A stretch of DNA of 64,000 bases from Atopsyche davidsoni. Taxonomy: Eukaryota > Arthropoda > Insecta > Trichoptera > Hydrobiosidae. Made by a program: the position numbers and the translations under genes. Of this stretch, positions 1 through 11,110 are shown one piece after another. The notes below the pieces were generated by a model. That model searched no databases, had not been told where the DNA came from, and saw only the letters and a list, made by a program, of their open reading frames with translations. Positions within the stretch are counted from its first letter, which is position 1. Each line of letters begins with the position of its first letter. The stretch spans positions 5,208,001 to 5,272,000 of the forward strand of contig JAILWY010000021.1 in NCBI GenBank assembly GCA_022113835.1. Direction: 5' to 3'.

Positions 1-959
1 GCATTTATCCTTTCTCGTAGTAGCTACCGAAATTATGCTCATTACAAAGTTTAGATAGAGACATTGATCAAATCATCTTTAATTTTTTTAATGATGAACA
101 TTTTCAAAACTTAATAAAATACAATTTAGTTTAATTTTATAATTTTATACTACAATGCAAGTGCCACAAACGTAGTGGAGTTTTAAAAGCTTAGTACGAT
201 ATAATACGAAAACATTGGATAAAGTTTCTTCCACGTAGTATGGGAATATATATTACAAAGCACACTTCACTTCAACAAATCTGTTAAAAAACTGAATAGT
301 TTATAAAAGATACTTCCCTCTTATGTTCATTATACAGACTTCATAAAAAATCCATAAAAACAAATTGTGGCTGTCAATCAGGGGTAAACAACAAATGGGT
401 GGTCCAAAACGACAGATCCGAAGCCGGGTTTCGAGTGACAACGCCTATTTAGATCTCCCATATTTATGACAATGCGTTCGCTAAGGGGGCCTCGGTCCAT
501 ATCTTGAAACAATCTTTATTGTATGAATTCAAAGCACGCTTTTTGCAGACTCATCGGCTGTCAGTCTCTCATAGGCTGCACATCTGACAGAATTTCGATG
601 GTTGAGAGGGTGACCACAGCATAGAACTTAGTTAAAATCTTTTTGAATTTTACAAAATTTAATAGCGAGGTTTGCTGTGTCGCTGATGAAAATTTAAATA
701 AAATAAACCCTCATTCCATACAAAAATTGTAACAAAATACAGCGTTTATTATTTACACGAACCAATTTTAATTCTTTATTATTTATATTCATGTTTTGTA
801 ATATTTTTTACAAATTTAAAAATAATGAAATAATTGAATTCGTTTCATCACAATTGATTCCGTGAATAAGAGCAAAATGTATTGACTAATTGAATTGAAA
901 ATGCTAGGAGTAAATATTTTAGAGAAACCTGTTTCGAAATGTAACATCGTGTACCAAAT

Positions 960-1185
960 CGCACCCGAAAGCACGGTGGCCCCACAAAAAATGAGCACTT
1001 GAAGCATCGAGCACCCGGCAATCCCTCATAACGCAGTTGATTGTTGCCGTGACGGCTGAATGGCCCGCCTGTCACAGGTGGGCGACCCCTGGCCGGGAGT
1101 GAGCGCCCATTGTGCGCGCTGAAGGATCGCCGCCGCTGTTGTGTTACGCGAAATGTGGAGGCCACATCGAACAGTTTGGAAACTA
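960..1185. other. GC-rich island, possible regulatory element
   Basis: This patch is much richer in G, C and CpG than its flanks. It holds a near-perfect inverted repeat (arms 1063-1071 and 1075-1083) whose right arm begins with the E-box word CAGGTG. No start codon, splice pattern or conserved protein is visible. A regulatory role is inferred only from composition and position in gene-free DNA. Confidence 0.3.
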
Positions 1186-1734
1186 CTGGACCGTATATAT
1201 TTACTATCATGAACTTCATATAAAATTTGATTTTGCTGACAATATTAAGATTTTTTTTTTTTTTTTTTTAACTGCGCGGGATCAGATTCGGTCACCGTAG
1301 CTTTGGAGCTTAGTTAGAATTTTAACCGTTGTTCTTAGTTGCTAGATAAATATCGTTTTATGTGTGAATTGAAATTTATCAAAAAACGTGACGTACGACG
1401 CTTATTTATTTTATTTTAAAAAAAACATGGCTAATTCTCATCGTTTATAAAAAAAATCACAAAATATATTTACAGATCACCAAAAACGCTAAGTTTTTTT
1501 TACGTATTATATCACGGTGATTCTCAAAAAGTTTAATGTTTGGATCATGGTGTTGGAGTCGTGGTGTTCATGGGTATATGTACATGGCTCCAATACCAAA
1601 ACCAAAACGTCAGAAGAACGTCATCCAAGAACGCAGCACATCTAATAACACTTATATATATTTATATATAATAATTTGCCAACCGATTGCGTGCAAAAGA
1701 ATGCTCAAGTCGTAAATAATCATTGCATCAATTA

Positions 1735-1915
1735 TGAAGATGTTGTGGCGCGATAGGTATTAACAGGTATCGAAGGGGGCCGATTGCAATCGGGCCGGCA
1801 GCTGCCTGCGATTTGACCTTTTGAGCTGCACTTCCCGCGATGGCTGCATTCAGGCCGATGTGCCCCGACAATGCGTGAGTGCCCATTAAACTCTCACAAT
1901 GAAGAGTTTCCAATC
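1735..1915. other. GC-rich island with perfect 14-bp palindrome
   Basis: The island contains the exact palindrome CCGATTGCAATCGG at 1780-1793, followed by GGCCGGCAGCTGCC. A palindrome of this kind could bind a dimeric transcription factor. The minus-strand open frame across it has no recognisable domain. The regulatory role is inference. Confidence 0.3.
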
Positions 1916-3575
1916 GAACTGATATGCCCTGAATTCAATAATGGCTTTCAGAAGTTTTAATTGAATAGGAAGCTGTTGAAATAATATGTGCGCTACGATT
2001 TTATTGTTCGTGAATCATATATTAAATCAGAATTACTCCACTATGATTTTGAACAAAACAGTTATATTTTTTATTGCTCTATATTATTATATATTTTATA
2101 ATATTCTCCTGAAATTTGTATCTGCTATAGCTTAATAATAATTTATAGTATAAAAAAATAAAACAAGTTTATTCAGCTTTGTTTAACTAGCAGACTTATA
2201 GTAAAGTATATTTCAACGTGGTTTTTAATTATATTGAAATTTAAATAGTTTTAGAGGAAATATAAATCTTACCCGCAAGTATGCAATACTCTCCACTTAT
2301 CCTGTCATCGTAGGCCATATGCGCAGACTTAAAATCCAGAAGTCTCGTACTTCTACTTAAAAACGAAAAAAAACCTTTTGAGATTGCGCCACTCGCCCCA
2401 AATCTCTCAGCGCCCCTACCCTTAAAGACGTCTTCGTGTTTGCTCCCGCTACCCCCGAATAATTTAATATACGAGCGCCATTTTTGGGTTCAAGTGTCCT
2501 TTTTCACTTAGCACTTGATTTATCTGGTCGGATAGTAAAAAGTAGAAAGTAAGAATGTTGACTGCCAACAAGCTGTCGGCCGGGGCGGGCCGAGTGGCCA
2601 CCGCTTCGGGAGATGGATCGCCCTGAAAACTCTGTTTAAACATTACTGTCATCTTTATTATATATTAGTCGCATGAAAGAGCTTCTGAATTATAAATATT
2701 GCTCGTAAATGAAGAGTATTACTTCATTTCAGTATATGCACACTTGCTGTTAAATAATATATATATACATATTGTAATTTTCTTGTCAAATACTAAAAAC
2801 CTTTATGGCATTGATAAAAAACCGTCATAATCACTTTGTACCATTTTTATATAAAACTTGTACTACTTTGTACTTCTTATATAAGTTTAAAAAATGATCC
2901 ATTTTGTTATGTGTTGAAAAAAATATTGACTTTCTTTACTAGCTGAGTTTATCAAAATAATAACATTTACGAAAGTTTGCATTACTTTTGAATACAATAT
3001 GATTATGTGTTAAATGACATTACTAAAAAAAACCCACACATAAATTGTATACAATACGATAATTTCTTCAGAGTTGACACATAATAATGTATTTAACATA
3101 GGTAGGTAGCCTCGAGGATTTTAAAAGAACTTTTTAACACAACGACAGTCTTACTATCTCACAAATAACTGAAACGGCACCAATTCGCATAATAACATCC
3201 AAGTGTTCATTTCATCGCGATATCAGATAAAATAAGCGATACAAGAATACCATAAAAACATTTAAGTGATGGCAAGCATGTATTACTACGCGGATGCGCC
3301 TTAGTTGTTTTTGAATATTCATATTTATTTATTTTCGCATTAATAAAATTTGCTACTTGACGTGCAATAATAAAGGCATGTGACCATCATTTTTCAACTC
3401 CAAATTACCGCAACATGCAAAACTGTGATTTTATAGCACACATCATAACATATAATTTTTAAAACGTTATAAATATTTACAATAACTTATAACATTTTAC
3501 AATGTTTTAATACTTTTCCAATCTTGATGATTTGTATTATATTTAGAGCGCGTTGTTACAAATAATGAGTGCGTC

Positions 3576-3785
3576 AAAAATAAATAAATTATATTGTAGC
3601 ATATTCACTATGATCGACTCTCACTTGTTGCTATATCCCTGGTTATTTAAGGCAGCAAGTATAGGCCACCAGAAAATGTTAAAAATAAATTAATAATATT
3701 TTAGCATATTCACTATGATCGACTCTCACTTGTTGCTATATCCCTGGTTATTTAAGGCAGCAAGTATAGGCCACCAGAAAATGTT
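3576..3785. repeat. Tandem duplication, 105-bp period, two copies
   Basis: Units run 3576-3680 and 3681-3785. The segment starting AGCATATTCACTATGATCG is at 3598 and again at 3703, and the two are identical by eye for 83 bases. The first ~22 bases of each unit are AT-rich and differ by a few changes. The near-perfect identity points to a recent duplication or to an assembly artefact. Confidence 0.9.
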
Positions 3786-3960
3786 TGCCGCTCTTAAGTT
3801 TCAATTTACGACTTATTAACATTGGCGGGCAGGCCGTCACTATGTTGCCGTGAAAATATTGCTTTTTAAAACGCACCCCGGCCCCGTCCCAGCGGGGAGC
3901 CGACGGGGCCGCTCTACGGGGTGCGACTATACCTGACAAGTGTAATATCGCTGGAGATCG
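3785..3960. other. GC-rich island containing a very stable hairpin
   Basis: Directly after the 105-bp duplication comes a sharply GC-rich stretch. Its core (3872-3925) folds into a two-tier stem: CGCACCCCG (3872-3880) pairs with CGGGGTGCG (3917-3925), and GCCCCGTC (3881-3888) pairs with GACGGGGC (3902-3909), leaving a 13-nt loop. I cannot tell whether it acts as RNA or as DNA. The open frames on both strands here show no recognisable domain. Confidence 0.5.
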
Positions 3961-4284
3961 TTCAAAAATATCTGTCGAAACCACTCGTAATAAGTACACC
4001 AGCAATGACTTTATCAATGAAACCCGAGACACACATATTTTACGCTTTGAACGAACGAGCATTCTCCCAACCCAAACAACGATATCTTTTACACACTGTC
4101 ACAGGAGTAGCCTTCACTTAGCATGACTTAATTTCTTATTTATTTATTTATGTAATATAATTTGTATCAAATCAGAATGCCTACTAGTAGCTTCAAAGTA
4201 AAATATTCAATAAATTAAATAAATATTGAGAAAAGTCCAGTATGACACAAAAATTATATATATTTTACTATATTTACACATTAC

Positions 4285-4575
4285 AGGCACATTAGTTCAT
4301 ATATAGAAGATGATTTAAAGAAACTCTCAGAAAAATATCATCGTGATTTGTGTGGGATTTGAACCCACATGTAACATTGGTTCATATATAGAGTATGATT
4401 GTTAAAAATTCTCGATAAACGGTAGTAATTCGTTAGTACAATGGTTAGTACACCGGTCATGTAAGCCAGGTGGTGTGGGTTCAAATTCCACACAAATCAC
4501 GATGACATTTTTCTGAGAGTTTCTTTAAATCATCTTCTGTATATGAACTAATGTGCCTAATCATATTAGTAATAA
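4285..4575. mobile_element. Rearranged inverted-repeat element with tRNA-like core, copy 1
   Basis: A truncated forward copy (about 4285-4370) is followed by a full reverse copy (about 4373-4575), giving long inverted arms that begin GGCACATTAGTTCATATA. The plus strand of the reverse copy carries a tRNA-like segment (about 4436-4500). It has a B-box-like GGTTCAAATTC at 4478-4488 and a T-arm in which GTGGG pairs with TCCAC. A related single copy lies at 40570-40800, and the shared end sequence reaches out to ATTACTAATATGATTAGG. This could be a MITE that captured a tRNA-like sequence, or an inverted SINE pair. Confidence 0.65.
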
Positions 4576-6236
4576 AAATTTGTGAATTACAAAACTTTTA
4601 AAACAATTTTTTTTTTTTTAATAAAACTGTTGAAATTATATATATTTCACTATATTTACAACATAAAAATAGTTTTTGAACATCTTTATACTCGGTCTAT
4701 TTTCTTTTGAATAACTATATTATTAAAATTTAGTACACCTTGAGTGATTAAACATCGAAGCAACGAAAAAATTGAGAAATAAATATACAAATTATCATTA
4801 TTTATTTGAAAAATATAAGAGTTATACGCTCAGTCATAAATATATATTCAGTAATAAACATCGTCCAGTTAATTTACGATTGCTACTGAAGACACTTTTT
4901 TTAATTTATTATGTTATTATAATTTAAGTCTCATTTGAATCATTTCATTTTTAAATTTAATTTAATTTTCACAAGAACACAAAAGAATATTCTGATTAAA
5001 TCTCACAAACAGCTTGGTAAGTAATAAAGTTCGGATTTTCGGTAAGTATCCAAAAGCGTCCTCTTTTTCGTTGCGTAATTTAGCTAAGTCATATTTTTTA
5101 TGACTTAGCTAAATTTTTACACACAATATATATTATAAATTATTTAAACTCCTTAAATAATTTAGAGATCCTTTTATTTAGTTTCACCCTCCTATAATAA
5201 AGTCATCATCTTTATGAGTAGTCCAATTAAAAAAGAGGAAGTCTTAAATATTTTGTGAGTGGTCAAAATTAAACGTCCCTGTATTTTAAAGTCAATTTGA
5301 GAGTCAACGCCGAATGCCGTTTCCTTAATCGCATTTACCAGTAAAAAAAATTAAACAAAATAAATACAAAGTATTTTGAATTATTTATTGATAACTTATC
5401 ACTATACTTTATAATATTTTCACTAGCGAAACTATTACAAGATTTTTATTGTTTTTGGTTTCGTTATTTCTTAAACTTACTTAAAGTGGTTTTTTAAATA
5501 AATATCAGATTGTTTGGTTTCAAAAGATTTTCTTGTTTTTTCCACTAACAACTTTTCTTAAAATAATGGTACTTTCAGCCACAAGTACTCGATAGAGAAA
5601 TATATATATATTTTTTTTGAAAACAAAATATCATTTTTGTTTAAAAGCAGTAAATGATTTTTTAGCTGCTTTGAAATTCTAAAAGAAAAATATACGAGTA
5701 TAATGGTGTATTTCGTGCACTTACGTTGCATAGCTTCCAGAATGATAAGAAAATATTTAAGTTCTGATAAAAACAAAACAGAAAATGCATGAGTTAAACA
5801 CAATTTCTATAAAGCGAAAAATAAAAAAAGACATAAATTACTAAAAAAAAAATAACATCTCTATTGTAACATCAGATACCACAGAAGCATTACATCTAGA
5901 TGTAGATATGAACGTAATACAGTGGCGTAGTAATTAAAACTATACCGCAGTATGAATCTCACAGAGCCTTTCTATTAAATGCGGGACTTTAATTATGTTG
6001 ACTATGGAAATTTGTTCACCCAACTACGTAACTCGCCATTGTTTTTTTTTTTTCTAATTAATGTTTACCTCTTCCATACACAAACGTAAGTTCATTGTAA
6101 TTCAAACTTTAAAATAGTTTATCATATTTTTATTAAATGAGTTATTATCTCATTACGGTATGAAATAAAAAAGCCGTTTTTATCAATTCCCGGAAAATGG
6201 TATTATCGTGTATAAAATAAAAATGATATGTCAGTT
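4576..6236. other. Gene-free AT-rich block
   Basis: The block is AT-rich with runs of A and T. It holds a perfect 17-bp hairpin at 5077-5115, listed separately. The minus-strand open frame at 5558-5803 is low complexity and rich in F, I, K and Y codons, as expected by chance in AT-rich DNA. I see nothing else. Confidence 0.6.
5077..5115. repeat. Perfect 17-bp hairpin with 5-nt loop
   Basis: AATTTAGCTAAGTCATA (5077-5093) is exactly complementary to 5099-5115 around a TTTTT loop. A T tract follows the right arm. Nothing coding lies next to it, so a bacterial-style terminator reading is not appropriate. It may be a relic of a small inverted-repeat element. Confidence 0.7.
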
Positions 6237-6342
6237 CAGTAAATAAATCACTGTAGTGCCCTGCTGAGTATGGAGGTGGGTTGTTAGATAAAAAAAATAC
6301 ATGTTATGTAGAAGTTGTGTTAAACTTTTCATTCTCTATATT
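6237..6342. repeat. Interspersed repeat, copy 1 (pair with 19731-19838)
   Basis: About 105 bases match 19735-19838 with few differences, including AAATAAATCACTGTAGTG and the segment TACATGTTATGTAGAAGTTG. No coding content was recognised. It is probably part of an unidentified mobile element. Confidence 0.8.
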
Positions 6343-6617
6343 AAACTAATATATATTAAACTTTAAAAGTGGAGAGTTTTGTAGAAAGAGATTTATTTAC
6401 GATAAAACCTGGAAGAGTTTAATTTTCTATATATAAAAATATCACGTAATGCAACATTAACTTAAAACAAAGACGGGTGTAAAAATAATTTAATTGATCA
6501 GTTTTAGACATCATATAATTATGTTTTATATGGTCTAAAATATAAAATTTCTCAAATCAATGATAGTTCTCACAGTAAAAAATTTCTAATTTTTTATAAA
6601 AAGATTGCATCTATATA

Positions 6618-7887
6618 CCAGGTGTACTCCTAATTAATTTCCGGTTTTTTTCGATAGATGGTGTTCTGTATTTTGCTTTGCTGTTGGTAGCACTTATATG
6701 TCATTTTGTTAAGTAGTTATCGAGTGTCTAAACGGCGTTGACGTTTTCCTAAAAAATTCTTTTAGAAAGTTTTTATTGCGTGTCAAAGATGTCTGCATTC
6801 GTACCGAATTTTGAACATATGCGCCATGCATTGCTTTTCATGGAAAAAAGTGTCCGAGAGCCACCGTGCGCTTGTGGAAGTTTATGGCAATCATGCTTTA
6901 ACACTTCGAACATGTGAAACGTGGTTTCGACAATTCAGAAATGGAGATTTCGACCTGAACGACGTCGCATGCTCCGGAAAGCGAAAATAGTTTGATGACG
7001 TCGAATTGCAAGCGTATTGGATGAAGACGATACGCAAACGCAACGACAGCTTGCAGAAGCGCTGGGAGTTCAACAGCAAGCAATCTCCAAACGTCTGCGA
7101 GCCATGGGGAAAATTCAGAAGTGCGGAAAGGGGGTGTCGCATGAACTGACCGAGAGACAAATGGAAAATCAAAAAGTGACATGTGAAATGCTGCTTCAAC
7201 GATACAAAAGAAAGTCTTTTCTGCATCGTATTGTTCCTGGCGATGAAAAATGGATTTTTTTAGAGAACCCTAACAAAAAATCGTGGGTGAGTCCAGGTGA
7301 AGCATCGACATCAACGGCACGGCCAAATCGTTTCAGTCGGAAGGCCATGCTGTGTGTGTGGTGGGACCACACCGGTGTTATCTACTTTGAACTGCTGAAA
7401 CCTGGTGAAACTGCGAACGCCGTTCGCTACGAACAACAAATCAAAGATTTGAGCCGAGCAATTGCGGAAAACCGACCAGAATATAAAGAAAGACAGAAGC
7501 AGGTGATTTTGCTCCATGACAATGCACCATCGCATAAGTCGAAACACGTTCGCAACACGCTGGAACAACTCCAGTGGGAAATGCTTGATCATGCGGCTTA
7601 CTCACCAGACTTGGCCCCATCGGACTACTACCTCTTTGCTTCGCTGGGCCACGCACTTTCTGAGCAGCGCTTCGATTCTTATGAAAATTTTCGAAATTGG
7701 CTCACCGAGTGGTTCACCACCAAAGACAGTCAATTCTATTGGCGTGGTATCCACAAATTACCGGAAAAGTGGAAAAAATATATAGAAAACGATGGAAAAT
7801 ATTTTGAATAAAATATCTTTAACACTTCTCTTGCAATATTGTGTTTTATTTACAAAAAAACCGGAAATTAATTACAAGTACACCTGG
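6618..7887 (+). mobile_element. Mariner (Tc1/mariner superfamily), mauritiana-like, full length
   Basis: The element is 1270 bp long. Terminal inverted repeats of 34 bp lie at 6618-6651 and 7854-7887 and begin CCAGGTGTACT; they differ at two positions by eye. TA dinucleotides at 6616-6617 and 7888-7889 give the expected TA target duplication. Length, ends and the DD34D transposase all match mariner. The ends look mobilisable in trans, but the transposase gene is broken, so the copy is non-autonomous. Residue patterns through the catalytic region and the C-terminal GKYFE resemble the Mos1/mauritiana group. Confidence 0.97.
6789..7811 (+). pseudogene. Mariner transposase (DD34D), disrupted by two frameshifts and a stop
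   Basis: The start ATG is at 6789. The frame shifts within the A-run at 6844-6849. The restored frame then meets an in-frame TAG at 6988-6990, and a second shift lies near 7015. From 7017 to the TAA at 7809-7811 there are 264 intact codons. This part begins in the N-terminal helix-turn-helix region and covers the whole catalytic domain. The catalytic aspartates are D76 (VPGDEKW), D168 (LHDNAPSH) and D203 (YSPDLAPSDY) of this segment, with 34 residues between the last two. WVSPGE is also present. The product would cut and paste the element at TA sites, but no complete protein can be read. An AATAAA overlaps the stop codon. The N-terminal reading is by eye; the C-terminal part is clear. Confidence 0.93.
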
Positions 7888-10769
7888 TACATAACCCAAT
7901 TTCGAATAATCTTAAATTTATCAAAGTGAGATACACACCGATAGCGAGATACGTACTTATTTATGTGAAAATATCATAATAAACATTGTGTACAGCTCTC
8001 AACACAGCCGACAGGCAATATGAGCGATAATTATCTTGTCAATTATATACGATGTGCTAGAGCGGTAAAAAATTACACCTTTCATGCTCGGTGTGCTCCA
8101 CATAGCCCCGCTTCACACAGCCAACAATACTACACACTCCCGGTTAGTTAGCATTTCAACTAGCTAAGAGTTTGATAAATATCCCCCAGACACGAACCTC
8201 CTCTGCTCTTTTTACTGGAAAAATGCGGTATAATAAAACAAAATACTACGCTCAATTAAACGTAGCTCTGTGGTTTTAGGTGAACAATTCACGCACGAAA
8301 CGACGCAAAAAAATATTAGATTTTAGTAGCGTGATCTCGTAATTGTATCAAATCTCATGAGCGTATTAATATTTTATGCACTATTCACACATAAAACCAT
8401 ATATTATGTTTAGTTATATATTTTAGTTGTATATATTTTTTAAAGTAAAGATGTGAAACAAAATATTTGATATATTTAAGTATTGTTCGATTATTTCATA
8501 AATAATAAAATAAAGCAAGGAAATATATGAACAAAGAATTTTACCTGAAAAAATATATTTAAAAATATATTATGTAAATTCCAGGAATACCGAAATAAGG
8601 TGATTTTTAGTAAATTTTAATTAAGCTGTGTCCAAAAAAGTATAACCAAAACCGTGTTAATTAAAAAAAATGTGTGCATGTTAATTAAGACTTTGGAGAT
8701 TATGCTTTCCACGTAAGTGCACGTGCGAGTCTATCAACCCTGAGCGCTCGGTGTATAAGCCCATAATTTCATACCATTTAAAACAATTAGCGAGTACGCC
8801 TAGTGTAATTATAAAACACAGCCACATTGTCGACTTTTTCTTGGGCAATTATATGAAGCCCATGAGAAACTATTCTGCCGTCAGAAACCAACACCGTTTC
8901 GTATGGTAAAGAGAAAAATGTGCTGAAAATATGTATGCAAGTGTGGGCAATTAAATTCTTGTACGTGATAATTATGTACAGTTATTTTACTTGCAAATTA
9001 TTCAAACCCAGACGAAAGTAGTTCACAATTCTATTATCTAAGTCAACACAATTATAATCCGTTTTAGGTAGTGATGGGGAAGCTATTATTCATTATATAT
9101 ATTTTCTAATAGTCTTGGTAAAAAATAATTGAGTTAAGTATGCACATATATAATTCATATTCAGTGACAATCAGAACTTTTAAAACTATAAGTCGGCTGG
9201 TTAGTTGACACCGAGCGCTATCCAAAAATCGACAGCCAATATAAAAATTTAATATTTTTTAATAAAAATTTATTTAAATTAATAATAAAAAAAACAAAGC
9301 CTTTGAAACGAAAATTCGTTTGAAAATTCCAACGAGATAGATTGGTGAAACAAGTCACACACAAAAAAATATTTGTTATCAAAATTATTTTAGTGTTTTA
9401 ATAATATTTACTCATTTTTAAATTTCTTAATAACTTTATCAACAATTAGTTCTAACATAAGGTTTCCCATCAAGGTATAGTGAACATATTCCAGCTACTA
9501 ATATTAATTACAAAGCACTATAACATGTTACGCAAAATGTGATTGCATTCTCACCGAGTGATTATAAACGCCGCTAAGCAACGCCTTCACTTGACAAGTC
9601 TAATATATGAGAATTTAGTACAAAGTGCCTGTTCGAGTTTATAGTACACGGGATATCTTATAAGACAATTTATTTGATATTTTATAAGACACCTCGTAAA
9701 ACGGATGGCCGACAAAGAAGTTCTAGATTTTATATGTATAGTCAGTAGTATATTTGTTGTTTATTATCCGGTGGTAAGGAAGTGAAAAAAAATTGCAATT
9801 TAATAGAAATTTACTAATTTTGGATGATGTTCAGTTAATATGCATTTTTAAGAACACAACAACAAGTTTGAGACTCATAAACCAATGTTTTGTTTTCAAA
9901 CAAATCGTGTTTAAATGATGCCTCTTAAAAATAAATTAATGAATAGCGATTCAAAAATGTCTATTGAATATAAAAGATGCCATAAATACATTTACTTCAG
10001 GTATTAATATGGTTAACAAAATGAACACATACAAAATAAATACAAAAAACGATTAAAACTATAAATGCAGTATTATACCGCAATCGTGTTTTATTTTGAA
10101 ATAAGTTTTATCATGAAAAATATTTATGTTTATCCCCGGCGTGATCGTGATAGATCGTGAGTCTATCTTGTTATCTACATCTCTATCAGAAGATTATAGC
10201 CCCCTTATAATGTACATTGCCTGGAAACAACATTATTACAGACGTGTTTCAAATAGCAATAATTAAAATTTATTTACGCGGTCCGTGTAATAAACAGCCG
10301 ATCAGGGACTGTAAACTGAATTCGTGAGTGTCAGGAGAATGTCGATGGTTTTTTTAAGATCTTCATTTAAATTTTAATATAACTGCTTTGTTTAAGTGAT
10401 CACTAAGGAAAACGTTTTTTTAGCAATCTGGCTACTGCACGTGACAATACAACAATTGATTTGAAAAAACACTTTTTGTTTTAATTAAGATTAATTATTC
10501 AAATAACTTTTTGCAATACGTGTGATTTATAATAAAAAAACACAAATAAAAATATTTTCGTTACTTTGAATCACAAAAATTGGCCTTAGGTAACAGGTAA
10601 AGAAAATAAAACAGTTACAATATAAGAGGATAACTAATCGTTATAAATTATTACCAGATGATTGAACGAAAAAAACGTTGCAGATACAATATAAAAATAT
10701 TAGTTACTTTATTTAATTTGCTAATAAAAATATAAAAAAATGTTACCATTTGGTAACCATAATGCCCCA

Positions 10770-11110
10770 TCTCTGAATACGGCCCGACCGTACAGCTCGG
10801 GAATTTAAATTTAATGTCTCCCACAGTTGGTGCGAGTTTCTTATTCTAGAAGGTGCTCTGCCGGATTGAGGATTTCCATACTAAACCAGTCGGCCCCTTT
10901 CATGATTATTGTTTGCCAAAATCAATCGGAAACCACTTTTGTGGCAGCGGCGAGCGCGGAATACTGAACGGCGGGTATGATTGATGGCTAAATTATGAGT
11001 AGATTTTTTAACATGGAATGTTTTTATGGCTCATAGTGTTTCCTGACGTGGGGTGATGATGTATTGCACGCGAACGAGGCGAGTCTTGTCAGTTTTTCTA
11101 TTTTGAGTTT
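10770..11110. other. GC-rich island pair with homeodomain-type sites
   Basis: Within AT-rich flanks this segment contains TGATTGATGG at 10978-10987, a good match to composite Exd/Hox sites, plus CATGATTATTG and TTTATGGC (11023-11030). No ORF of note crosses it. An enhancer role is inferred from these words and from composition. The sites are short and could occur by chance. Confidence 0.3.

Larger units (their letters stand above)
1..3575. other. Gene-free AT-rich block with GC-rich islands
   Basis: I see no host gene here. The background is AT-rich with a poly-T run near 1250-1269. More GC-rich patches lie at about 395-625, 960-1185, 1735-1915, 2340-2475 and 2555-2640. The minus-strand open frame over 848-1219 follows the GC island and has no recognisable domain, so I treat it as chance. 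Confidence 0.6.

Noticed and set aside
848..1219. Minus-strand 123-codon open frame
   Set aside because: It tracks a GC-rich island, has no recognisable domain, and its ends run into AT-rich low-complexity residues. I consider it a chance frame.
4436..4500. Functional tRNA gene
   Set aside because: The T-arm is good but the anticodon loop is irregular and the acceptor stem does not close; it is part of a repeated element.
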